Part shown: piece after piece, positions 1 through 10,017 of the stretch
Numbering within the stretch: the stretch's first letter is position 1
How the letters are laid out: every line of letters starts with the position of its first letter
Assembly (NCBI GenBank): GCA_032719365.1
Contig: CM064871.1
Span: 67,877,586-67,941,585, forward strand
Reading direction: 5' to 3'
DNA: 64,000 bases
Source of the DNA: Prinsepia uniflora
Lineage: Eukaryota > Streptophyta > Magnoliopsida > Rosales > Rosaceae
Program-made: the position numbers and the translations under genes
The notes under the pieces: generated by a model
Database searches by the model: none
Seen by the model: the letters and a program-made list of their open reading frames with translations, nothing else
What the model was told of the DNA's origin: nothing

Positions 1-3000
1 TTCTCGCATCTGAGCCTCAGGCTCCCATGTGGCTTCTTCCACATTCTGGTTTCTCCAGAGAATCTTCACGAGAGGGATCGTCTTTCGTCGTAGTACCTTG
101 TCCTTCCGATCCAAAATCTGTACTGGTTGTTCTTCAAAGCTCAAATCCTCCCGCAGTTCAACAGGTTGTTCCCTAAGTACATGAGAAGCATCACGTACGT
201 ACATCCGCAACATCGATACGAGGAAAACATCGTGAACTCTTGATAGTTCTGGAGGTAGTGCCAATCTGTATGCAACTCTGCCAATTCTCTCCACGATTTC
301 ATAAGGTCCGATAAAACGCGGACTCAGTTTCCCCCGTCGGCCAAAACGGATAATCCCTTTCCACGGAGACAACTTCAGGAAGACAAAATCTCCCACTTCA
401 AACTCCAAGTCTCGAATCCGTCGGTCGGCATAACTCTTCTGGCGATCCTGTGCCACCTTCAATCTCTCCTTGATCACGCGAACAGTTTCCATGGTTAAGT
501 CCATCATCTCCGGCCCTACAGCCGTTCGCTCTCCTACCTCCGTCCAGCAGATAGGTGTCCTGTACTGTCGGCCATACAGCGCCTCATAAGGTGCCATCCC
601 GATGCTTGTCTGATAGCTGTTGTTGTAAGCGAATTCCATCAATGGCAAATGAGTATCCCAAGAGTCTTGAAACTGTAGTACACATGACCTCATCATGTCC
701 TCCAGGGTTTGAATGGTTCTCTCAGACTGTCCATCGGTCTGTGGATGGAAAGCAGTACTGAAACGTAAGGTTGTTCCCAAAGTAGCTTGCAAACTCCGCC
801 AGAACCTGGAAGTGAAACGCGGATCACGATCGGACACGATCGATTCCGGCGTACCATGAAGTCGTATGATTTCCTTCACAAACAACTGAGCCAGTCGGTT
901 AGGTTTATAGGTTTCCTGAACTGGCAGAAAATGGGCTGATTTGGTTAACCGATCCACGATCACCCATACTCCGTCCACTCCACTCTGAGTCCTCGGTAAC
1001 TTAAAGACGAAGTCCATGGTGATGTGATCCCACTTCCACTCAGGAATCGGAAGTGGATGCATAGCCCCATACGGTCTCTGCCGTTCCGCCTTAACCTGCT
1101 GACAGGTTAAGCATTTGCTCACGAACTCAGCAATATCCTTCTTCATTCCTGGCCACCAATAATGGTTCCGGAGGGTACGGTACATCTTTGTACCTCCCGG
1201 ATGCATAGCATAGGCCGAACTGTGGGCCTCCTCAAGTATCTCGGCCCGTAACTCTGCCACTGCAGGTACGCACAAACGGCCCAATTTCACCAGTGCTCCA
1301 TCGTCCCGGATGGTAAAATCCTGTCTCCCATCCGCATCGACCTCAATTCTGTAAATACAGAGTATCGGATCCTGAAGTTGTGCTTCAATGATCCGATCAA
1401 TCAGTACTGGTCGCACATGGAAGCTGGCCAACAAAGCTCCATGCTTGTCCGTACCCAAAATAACTCCCGCCTTCCGGAGTTCCACCAGCAAGGGAAGATA
1501 CACCATCCCCAGGTGTGCAATAGTTCCCGCTGATTTCCTGCTGAGTGCATCCGCCACCACATTGGCCTTACCCGGATGGTACTCGATCGTACAGTCATAG
1601 TCCTTCAGCAGCTCCAACCATCTCCGTTGTCTCATGTTGAGCTCCTTCTGAGTGAATAAGTATTTAAGACTCTGGTGGTCGGTGTAAATCCGACACGTTG
1701 CGCCGAATAGATAATGTCTCCAGATCTTTAGAGCATGAACCACCGCTGCCAACTCCAAATCATGGGTAGGGTAGTTCAACTCATGAGTCTTCAGCTGCCG
1801 GGATGCATAGGCGATAACCTTGCCAGTTTGCATCAACACGCAGCCCAAACCTTGCAGCGATGCATCACTGAAGACCACAAACTCCCCACTGTCATCCGGC
1901 AATGCAAGGACAGGTGCAGTGGTCAATCGATCTTTCAACTCTTGAAAGCTCCGATCGCACTGCTCGTCCCAGATAAACTTTACTCCCTTCCGAGTCAAAC
2001 GAGTCAATGGTGCAGCAATTTTGGAGAAACCCTCCACGAATCTCCGGTAGTAACCCGCTAATCCGACGAAACTCCGCACCTCGGTCACTGTTGTCGGTTT
2101 AGCCCAGTTGGTCACCGCTTCTGTTTTCTGGGGATCCACGCAAATCCCATCCGTCGATATCACGTGTCCCAGAAAACCAATACTGCTCAGCCAAAACTGA
2201 CACTTGCTCAGCTTGGCATACAATTGTTCTTGTCTCAGTCTCTCCAAGACCAACCGTAGATGTTCTTCATGTGCACGGGCACTCCTCGAGTATACCAAAA
2301 TATCATCGATGAACACAATCACGAACTTATCCAGGTAGGGTCGGAAGACCCGGTTCATCAGATCCATGAATGCTGCTGGAGCATTCGTCAATCCAAATGG
2401 CATAACGAGGAACTCGTAGTGCCCGTAACGGGTTCGAAAAGCAGTTTTCGGAATATCCTCCTCCGAAATCCTCAGTTGGTGATACCCAGATCGCAAATCA
2501 ATTTTCGAGAAGCACTGAGCTCCCCGCAACTGGTCGAAAAGGTCATCGATCCTGGGTAGAGGATACTGGTTCCTCAGTGTCACCTTGTTGAGTTGTCGAT
2601 AGTCGATACATAAACGGAGACTTCCTTCCTTCTTCTTTACGAACAACACCGGTGCTCCCCACGGTGAAGTACTCGGTCGAACATATCCCAAATCTACCAA
2701 CTCCTGCAATTGAGTCTTGAGTTCTCGTAACTCGGCCGGTGCCATCCGGTATGGTGCCTGGGATATAGGTCGGGTACCCGGGAGTAGTTCAATAGTAAAC
2801 TCAATCTCCCGCGATGGTGGCAACCCAGGTAAGTCTTCCAGGAATACATCCGGAAACTCACAGACCACCGGTATTTCGTCGATAACCGGAGTATCGACCC
2901 GTTCCGACACGACATGCGCCAGATAACCCTGGCATCCCTTCCGTAGAAGTTTGGTAGCAGTAAGTGACGAAATCACTTCAGGAGGCGAACCATCACGTTC

Positions 3001-4422
3001 CCCCTGAAAGATAACTTCCGGCAAACCCGGGCTCCGCAAAATCACTTGCTTGCTACAGCAGTCGATGAGCGATCCGTGCTCCGACAGCCAATCCATCCCT
3101 AGGATTATATCGAAGTCGTGGATATCCAAAATAATTAAGTCTGCTGGTAAATCCACATCCTCAATTCTTACTGGGCACCTCCGAATCACCTGATTCACGA
3201 GGTACACGGTACCCATCGGGGTGCCAACATCCATTTCGCAATCTAAGACTGATACCACACAATCAAGCATACCAGCACAACTCCTCGAAATAAAAGAATG
3301 TGTAGCCCCCGCATCCATTAATACACGTACAAGAAAATTAAAGATATGTAGTGTACCTGTGACCACGCCTGGAGCAGTCCTCGCCTGCTGCTGGGTCATT
3401 GCAAACACTTGGGCCCTCGGCCCTCCGTTCCGTCCGCGCCCGCGCGCGCCACGCCCAGCACCACGGTCACCTCCCTGACCGCGACCTCCATTAGTGTGGG
3501 AAGCCGTGCTCTGCACCACACTCGAGCCCCCAGCGTCGTTGTTCTTGGACAACTGCGGACAATCACAGGCATAGTGGCCTTCCTCTCCGCAAGCAAAACA
3601 AGTTACTGGCCTTGGCCTGCCCGAATGCCCACCAGATGCACCGCTCCAAGATGAGTGCTGCCCAGAGTTGTGTTCAGATCCTCTGCCCTGAGAGCCTCCA
3701 CGTCGACCCGACCAGCCACGACCCTTGAAGGATGAGGGTGCTCCCCTGTAGGTCCCTCCCCTGTTGTTCTTACGGCCCGATGGCCCATGATGTGGGCGAT
3801 CCTGACGTCGCCCCTCCCCCGAAGGTTGTCGTGATTGGTGTGCCGCCAGACTGGCCTCGACACGCACCGCTGCGTCGACCATATCCCTTAGAGAAGCATG
3901 AGTGGTAGCAGTCACACTGGCCCGGATCTCCCCTCGGAGTCCAAGCTCAAACCGCTGACATTTGTCCTCCTCCGTGCTTACGAATGAGGCAGCGAACCGG
4001 GAAAGTTTCCCGAAAGTTTGCTCGTAGTCTGAAACAGACATGTCACCCTGCTCCAGCCGCAGGAATTCCGCCTCCCGCGCCGCGCGAAAGGATCGCGGGT
4101 AGTACTGGTCCAGAAACCTGGAACGGAAAGCTTCCCAGGTAGTGGTATGGACAGACCACCCAGACATTTCGAGTCCGTGCCACCACTGGTAGGCTCCTCC
4201 TTCCAGCAAGAAGGCCGCCAAAGTCACTCGTTCACCCGGAGGGCAGTGCATCACCGAGAAGATCCTCTCCCACTTGGTGATCCAGTCGTGAGCATCCTCG
4301 GGGTTTGATCCCCCGCAGAAAGGAGTGGCTCCCAAACGTTGAGCCCTTTCGATGCTCGCGCATTCCATCTCTCTTTCTAGATCCTCGTCCGTACGAGTAT
4401 GAGGAATTCTCCTAGGAGGCAT
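1..4422 (-). CDS. Ty3/gypsy (Tekay-like chromovirus) gag-pol polyprotein, C-terminus beyond the left edge
   Basis: The frame is open from the ATG at 4422-4420 to base 1 (1474 codons) with no stop, so the element may be autonomous. Domains in order: gag; a CCHC zinc knuckle (CFACGEEGHYACDC) near residue 275; aspartic protease with LMDAGATHSFIS near 368; reverse transcriptase from about 550 with the catalytic FIDDILVYS near 702; RNase H at about 815-960; an HHCC integrase zinc finger near 1066-1110; an integrase core with D (MDFVF), D (SDRDPRF) and E (TDGQSERTIQ) between about 1133 and 1235; and at the left edge a chromodomain-like end (LWRNQNVEEATWEPEAQM). The protein-primer-polymerase-integrase order and the chromodomain place it among Ty3/gypsy chromoviruses, probably Tekay. 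Its primer site and 5' LTR follow directly at higher coordinates. The stop codon and 3' LTR are outside the window. Confidence 0.95.
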   Translation of the reverse strand, partial: MPPRRIPHTRTDEDLEREMECASIERAQRLGATPFCGGSNPEDAHDWITKWERIFSVMHCPPGERVTLAAFLLEGGAYQWWHGLEMSGWSVHTTTWEAFRSRFLDQYYPRSFRAAREAEFLRLEQGDMSVSDYEQTFGKLSRFAASFVSTEEDKCQRFELGLRGEIRASVTATTHASLRDMVDAAVRVEASLAAHQSRQPSGEGRRQDRPHHGPSGRKNNRGGTYRGAPSSFKGRGWSGRRGGSQGRGSEHNSGQHSSWSGASGGHSGRPRPVTCFACGEEGHYACDCPQLSKNNDAGGSSVVQSTASHTNGGRGQGGDRGAGRGARGRGRNGGPRAQVFAMTQQQARTAPGVVTGTLHIFNFLVRVLMDAGATHSFISRSCAGMLDCVVSVLDCEMDVGTPMGTVYLVNQVIRRCPVRIEDVDLPADLIILDIHDFDIILGMDWLSEHGSLIDCCSKQVILRSPGLPEVIFQGERDGSPPEVISSLTATKLLRKGCQGYLAHVVSERVDTPVIDEIPVVCEFPDVFLEDLPGLPPSREIEFTIELLPGTRPISQAPYRMAPAELRELKTQLQELVDLGYVRPSTSPWGAPVLFVKKKEGSLRLCIDYRQLNKVTLRNQYPLPRIDDLFDQLRGAQCFSKIDLRSGYHQLRISEEDIPKTAFRTRYGHYEFLVMPFGLTNAPAAFMDLMNRVFRPYLDKFVIVFIDDILVYSRSARAHEEHLRLVLERLRQEQLYAKLSKCQFWLSSIGFLGHVISTDGICVDPQKTEAVTNWAKPTTVTEVRSFVGLAGYYRRFVEGFSKIAAPLTRLTRKGVKFIWDEQCDRSFQELKDRLTTAPVLALPDDSGEFVVFSDASLQGLGCVLMQTGKVIAYASRQLKTHELNYPTHDLELAAVVHALKIWRHYLFGATCRIYTDHQSLKYLFTQKELNMRQRRWLELLKDYDCTIEYHPGKANVVADALSRKSAGTIAHLGMVYLPLLVELRKAGVILGTDKHGALLASFHVRPVLIDRIIEAQLQDPILCIYRIEVDADGRQDFTIRDDGALVKLGRLCVPAVAELRAEILEEAHSSAYAMHPGGTKMYRTLRNHYWWPGMKKDIAEFVSKCLTCQQVKAERQRPYGAMHPLPIPEWKWDHITMDFVFKLPRTQSGVDGVWVIVDRLTKSAHFLPVQETYKPNRLAQLFVKEIIRLHGTPESIVSDRDPRFTSRFWRSLQATLGTTLRFSTAFHPQTDGQSERTIQTLEDMMRSCVLQFQDSWDTHLPLMEFAYNNSYQTSIGMAPYEALYGRQYRTPICWTEVGERTAVGPEMMDLTMETVRVIKERLKVAQDRQKSYADRRIRDLEFEVGDFVFLKLSPWKGIIRFGRRGKLSPRFIGPYEIVERIGRVAYRLALPPELSRVHDVFLVSMLRMYVRDASHVLREQPVELREDLSFEEQPVQILDRKDKVLRRKTIPLVKILWRNQNVEEATWEPEAQMRE

Positions 4423-4539
4423 AACCAACTGTTAAGAGGCATAGATCAGAAAACAATATTCTTAAAAGTCGAAAAGTAACTAGTACTAATCGCTAGTCTA
4501 GCATGCAGACCAATACCCTAGTACTAACCACAACCTAGT

Positions 4540-4551
4540 GCTCTGATACCA
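4540..4551 (-). other. Primer binding site for initiator tRNA-Met
   Basis: On the minus strand this reads TGGTATCAGAGC, the complement of the 3' end of plant initiator tRNA-Met. It lies 3 bases inside the LTR edge at 4555, where minus-strand DNA synthesis of the retrotransposon would start. Confidence 0.9.
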
Positions 4552-5840
4552 AGCTGACAGGACCCGCCCCGATCCCACAGGGACCACAAGGGGACGTGCC
4601 CTGCTCCCGTCTGACACCCAAAAATTCATACCAATTTTAACCTCAAAACATTTAAAAGCATAAATAACCAAATTAAAGTCATACATCAAATCCAAATTAA
4701 ACGAATGTCAGACAAGGGATATAATCCAAAATTACAAATTTGCGAGCACGACTCTAAAGTAAACCTGCGGGTACACCGCCCAGCAGGGGTTCAGGTACGC
4801 AGAAGTAGATCTATGCCTCAGCCTCTGGTTCCTCCTCTACCTCAGTTTCCCGACCTGAAGTGGTTATCAAAACATTAAGGGTGAGTGGACCGAAACTCAA
4901 GTTTATGAAATCGTTTGATAAATAAAACATATAATTTACCCCTCCGTTTTCCAAACATGCGTGCATCATAATTCAAAATCATAAACCATATAATATGAAC
5001 CATAAGGCATACAATATAACCATAACCATAATTTTAGCCACTGCACTATACACTCCAATCCCGACATCCCTGATGTCTGACGTCCCTGACGTCCAATAAG
5101 GTCACAATCACAAGGCTACGCGTGCCACTCGGGTCTCAATTTCCGAGTTCTTTCCCCGAACCCCGTTCGGGTACAGCATCCCCGATGCTTAGCGTCATAG
5201 ACGCTGGACGTTCTAGACGTCCGTGACCTCTCCGGGGTACCTCATCCGGAGGAGACAATATAATATGGAAGGATCTATACAGTGCAGTAACAAATACATT
5301 TTATTGATATCCACATGCAAACATATATATACATAGATAGAATCCGAACCAATCATTCAGTTTCATCGGACGGGTCTCAAGCCCAAATATCGTGAAACAT
5401 GCCATAACCATATTTTCCATATCATCAAAACCATCATTGTTTTAGCATGTGAATAAGTATAATAAAACCAGAAAACATTTATGCACACAAGGGTTTAAGA
5501 AAATGGCCCACTCACAGTACAGTCCTGCCGAAAACCGAACGTATACCCTCGTTCTGGTACGATTACACAACCCCTGTCATATCCAAAGTATTCGTAAAGA
5601 TCAATACAAACCCCTAACATTCAACCATGAAAGCCTAGGTCGAAACCGGCCCGGGAAAGCCGCCCGAACGCGCTTTCCAAGGAAATAAACCTTATTTTGA
5701 CCAACTTAATGATCTCCGATCGACCCGAAACCATCGCCATTGGATCCGGATCGTCGAAACCTAAAGAATGGTGGTGGTCCCACCAGAAACACTGTTCACA
5801 CGCGCCCCCACGCGCCGGTCAACGCAGGAACAGTTCCTGC

Positions 5841-6043
5841 TGACGTCACTGCTGACGTCAGCATGACGTCATGCTGACGTCATCTGACAGCTGTCAGGTC
5901 TGACATGTCAGACCCTGACAGGTGCCACGTGTCAACATCTGATTGGTCCACCATACTGATCTGTCAGACCACGTGTCAGATCTGACATGTGCCACGTGTC
6001 AGCACGGCACTGGTCCACGTCACTGACATGTCAGTGACACGTG
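5841..6043. promoter_or_regulatory. Array of four TGACGTCA and four CACGTG palindromes inside an LTR
   Basis: TGACGTCA occurs at 5841-5848, 5853-5860, 5864-5871 and 5875-5882, so the repeats start 12, 11 and 11 bp apart. CACGTG occurs at 5926-5931, 5970-5975, 5993-5998 and 6038-6043. The 10-bp palindrome TGACATGTCA occurs at 5901 and 6024. TGACGTCA and CACGTG are known cores for plant TGA-type bZIP and G-box-binding factors. The sites are read directly from the sequence; that they act as an enhancer, possibly downstream of the LTR start site, is inference. Confidence 0.7.
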
Positions 6044-6615
6044 GCAGTCCCTGACTGGTCCACGTCACTGACAGACTGACAGGGTGCCACGTCATCACCG
6101 CTGTCCTCAGACGGGTTGACCCGAATACCTGTAACTCGGGTCGATCAGACCCGCGATCAAGACCCGGTCACCATTTCACCATTTCTCAATCATTTTCGTT
6201 CAGGTTTGTTCCTAACTACTCGTCTTAATCCCAGAAATAGTTCTAGCTAATTAAAATTAATAAACAAGGGCTGAATCGAAGACTCACCTCGATGAACAGA
6301 CTCGGGTTCCCGTCGCCGTTTGCACTCCGTTCAGGCTACCTCCGGTCACGCAATTGATCCCAAAAGGTTCCTAACAGTTCCTAGAGTTGATTAGGGTAAA
6401 TAAAAACCAAAACCAAACGTTGGAATTCAAGTTACCAATTTCTGGGTTTTAAAACCGTTTCGGGTTTTCCCCGGTTCCTACCTCACCGCCGTCCTCCGCC
6501 GTGGTCACTGCCGCCTGCCGCCACACACGTCCAGCCGAAGGGCACACAGAATAAGGATCAGATGCAGTTGTGGTGTGATGTTATGGAATGGGCAGTACGT
6601 GGGTGTCGGGTAAGG

Positions 6616-6625
6616 AAATATATAG
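6616..6625 (-). promoter_or_regulatory. Candidate TATA box of the LTR
   Basis: The minus strand reads CTATATATTT, about 650 bp into the LTR from its 5' end (7270). It is the best TATA-like motif in the upstream part of this LTR. No start site can be proved from sequence alone. Confidence 0.4.
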
Positions 6626-7270
6626 AAATGGAGGGAAAGCTGCTCAAAGAAATGAACGGCCCAGATTGAATCTCAGAATGAGATCAAGGGCTGAGATCAG
6701 ATCTGGGGTTTTCAATCCAAAGGCTGGAATTTAAAGCTGATTCAAATGTTAAATAATCCAATAGTGGATCTGATCCAATCTAGCCAATGGGTGAGTGACA
6801 CTTGTCACTCACCAGGTGTCCTCCAATCAGATTTCCTGAATATAATATTCGACACGAAAACCGAGACACGAACTGAATTCACGTTTCTGACCATAACTTC
6901 CTCGTACGAAGTCCGATTTCGGCGTGCCGCCTGTCTACAGACTCAGGACGTCGAGGCCTACCCAACGGTCCTTGAGTCAACTGAAAATTAGTTGTCAAAA
7001 GAAAAGTCAACATTTTCCCCCGAGAGTCCAAATTACGGTAATGCCCCTGAACTTCCGAAAGTCATAACTTTTACCCTGATCGTCCGAATTGGACGTGCCA
7101 CCTGTCTATGAACTCGTGACGTCCCGAACTACGTCACGGTCATAGGTCAAAGTTCATTTAGTTCATCAATCAAAAAGTCAACAATTTGACCATACCATTC
7201 ACAGGGGTAAAATCGTCAAATCACACATTAAATTACAATATGGGAATCCTCGAATTTCCGGGGTGTTACA

Positions 7271-8230
7271 TCATATGCTTCTCTGAGGGAGTTGTCCGAT
7301 GCAGCTGCCAGAGTTGAGGTGACTTTACCAGTACCACAGCAGTTCTCAGGCTATGGTCGGCGCCGAGAACGACAGTATCAGGGAGCGCCGAGTCAGAGAT
7401 GGCCAAAAAGGGGCGGTTCTAGTTCTAGATCATCTGGTGGTACTCGTTCGAGTTATGGTCGTGGGAATGCACCTAGATTTGGGTCTCAATCTTCGGCAAC
7501 AGTGCAGTCTAGTGAAGCAGCATCAGTGGGATCAGCCAACCGACAGAACAGCGGGCTCAATCGGGGTAGTGTGCTTGTTTGCTTTTACTGTCGGGAGCCG
7601 GGCCATTTTAAGAAGGACTGCCCACGTTTGGTTGGTAGTGGTACCGGTTGGGGTACTGCCGAGTAGAGTCGGAGTACGGCATCGACTTCTGATACGACTG
7701 GGGGAAGAGGAGCTGGCCGAGGACTTGGTAACTCACGAGGACATGGTCAGACTTCGGGACCACAGTCTAGAGTATTTTCTGTTACTCAACAGGAGGCTCG
7801 ATCTACCCCAGGAGTGGTGACAGGTATGATTCCTATTTTTGGTCATGATGCCCGTACCTTAATAGACCCGGGAGCTACTCATTCATTTGTTTCTCGCACT
7901 TATGCAACCTTAGCTGATAGAGAGATTTCTGCACTTGGTTGTGATATGGGAGTCGGTAGGCCGATTGGTGATATTTATGTAGTCAACCAAGTGATACGAG
8001 AGTATCCTGTCTTGATCGGGAGTGTGCATCTCGTGGTTGACTTAATTGTGTTAGATTTATGTGATTTTGATGTTATCCTTGGGATGGATTGGTTGACCAC
8101 CCATCATGCCTCTATCGAATGTTTCGATAAGAGGGTGATACTACGGAGTCCAGGATTACCGGAAGTCATATTCCAGGGAGAGCGGCAAATGTTACCCGCC
8201 AAAGTCATATCGGCTCTTATTGAATTGTGA
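7271..8230 (+). pseudogene. Gag-protease remnant of an older plus-strand Ty3/gypsy element
   Basis: One reading frame carries the end of gag, a CCHC zinc knuckle (CFYCREPGHFKKDC) encoded around 7580-7621, and an aspartic protease domain (LIDPGATHSFVS, then VILGMDWL) up to 8230. A TAG at 7664-7666 interrupts the frame between zinc knuckle and protease, and a TGA ends it at 8228-8230. On the left it is cut by the Tekay-like element, on the right by an LTR inserted at 8231. After that LTR (from 13958) LTR-like rather than reverse-transcriptase sequence follows, so pol was already deleted. The family resembles the gag-pol at 4422 (similar zinc knuckle and protease). Confidence 0.85.
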
Positions 8231-10017
8231 TGTAACGACCTGTCTCGAAAATCGGTGGTTACTTGGGTGCTTTCGGACGGACGGTTCGAAATGACGGTTT
8301 TGGCCTTCGAATGGGTAAAAAGTTGACTTTTAGTTCAGGCGGTCAAATGGACGTTGGCTGATGACTGTGACATATTTCGAGACGTCACGAGTTCATAGAT
8401 AGGTGGCACGTCCGATTCCGACATTCGAGGTAAAAGTTATGATGTTCGGAAGTTCAGGGGTATTTTAGTAATTTGGTTGAAAAGGGACAAACTGTTGACT
8501 TTTTATACGACATGTGTTTTTCACGTACTTCGAGGACCATTAGGTAGGTCTCGATTGCCTGAGTACAACGACAGGCGGCATGCTATCATCAGACTTCGGA
8601 TGGCTCGGATTTTGGTCTAAATATGTGAGAGGCAAAATGGTAATTTGCAGGGGCAAGGGAAATTTGGTCTTTTTGGCTGTGCCCAATTATAGTGGGACAT
8701 GTGGATGCCTTGGGAAGTGTGCCCACAAGATTTTGGACACCTGGCTTACCCTGGATGGTTATGGAACTCTCTCACCGTCTCTCAATATTTTAAAAATGGG
8801 TTTGCATGATATTTGGAAGGGAATAACAGAGAACAGAACGAAAAAACAGAGAGAAACCCACCCCTTTACTTCCTTTGATCTTCATCAATTATTCATACCT
8901 TGTGAAGGAAAATGAGAGACTAGAGGATGAGGATTGTGGTGGTGCCACCGTGATGAGCAGTCGTGTACGGTGGCCATGGACCCGTGAACTGGACCGTGAA
9001 ATCCCCTGTTTCACTTCAAAATGGAAAGTTATGATTTAGTGTCTAAGGATGCATATGGTTAATGGGGGAAAGGTTCTGGACGTGAAGACGAGTCGGATGA
9101 GCTTCGCCTTGAGGCCTGCTGTGGACGGTGGCCAGCAAGCCGTGAACGGTAAGATTCAGAGGTCAAACTGAATATCGATTTTTAGTGTTTATTGGTCAAG
9201 TCTAACTATTGGGACACGATTCTGGAGGTTATACGATTCGACTGGGACTACAAGTGAGGCTGGAGAGGGTCAGACTAGTGGAGTGACATGGTTGCAGAGC
9301 ACAAGGTATTCTTTGGATCGGGAAGGTATAATTCTGGACTTATTTTTGTTGGTTTAAGTTTGTAGATAGATAGATAACACTAAGACAAAGCTTTAGGAAG
9401 AAGAAGGGTTGAAATCGGGTTGGAAAAAGGATGAAATGGCCGTGAACCGCCCTCTTCGGTTCAGTTGGACCTGGCTAAATCGAACCGGTCTAGACCCGGT
9501 TCGGCGAGAGTTCGGGGATGACCTGTGCTAGCACGCGAGGTCCACGAGCAGCCCCTTTGGGAGGCACATGGGGGCGCGTGGCACCTCTGATGGTGAAGTG
9601 TTCAACATGACTTTTTATCGTATTGATGTAACGAACATTTTGGGCCTGATTTCGAATCAATTGGATATCGTTTCGATATGTTTCGGGATGTCCGAAAGTT
9701 TAAAGGCTAGGTTAAAAATAGTTAAAAATTCGGGAAAATTACGGGGTTTTAGTATAAACATTGTGAAGTGGTTAGTGACCTTCTTATGGGATTTGGACAG
9801 GTTCAGGAAAGCCGGTGATAAGGGATTAGCCAGGAACGATGTAATTGCACGCGTATCGAGGCAGCGACACGAATGGTCTGTGAGTGGACTTTGCTTTCTA
9901 ACTTATGATGCATGCATAAATGTTTTATATATTTTCTATACGTAATTTCTATGTTTATGATTGTGATATCTGTGATTTACAGTTTTGCATGTATTTCGAG
10001 ATATTTACGTAATTGCA

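Larger units (their letters stand above)
4555..7270 (-). mobile_element. 5' LTR of the minus-strand Tekay-like element
   Basis: The 2716-bp LTR runs from TGACAGGACC to GTGTTACA (plus-strand reading), with the usual TG...CA ends, next to the primer site and gag-pol. The five bases after it, TCATA, would be the target duplication; the matching copy is outside the window. It is inserted in the gag region of an older plus-strand element. Inside it are short direct and inverted GACGTC/GATGTC repeats (about 5060-5225), the GTGAGTGGAC box (4881-4890), its near complement (5506-5515), a dense array of bZIP-type sites (5841-6043) and a minus-strand TATA motif near 6620. Confidence 0.9.

Noticed and set aside
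1..4422. Possible endogenous pararetrovirus
   Set aside because: Integrase with HHCC and DDE motifs, LTRs and a tRNA-Met primer site identify a Ty3/gypsy retrotransposon; there is no movement protein and no caulimovirus-type order.
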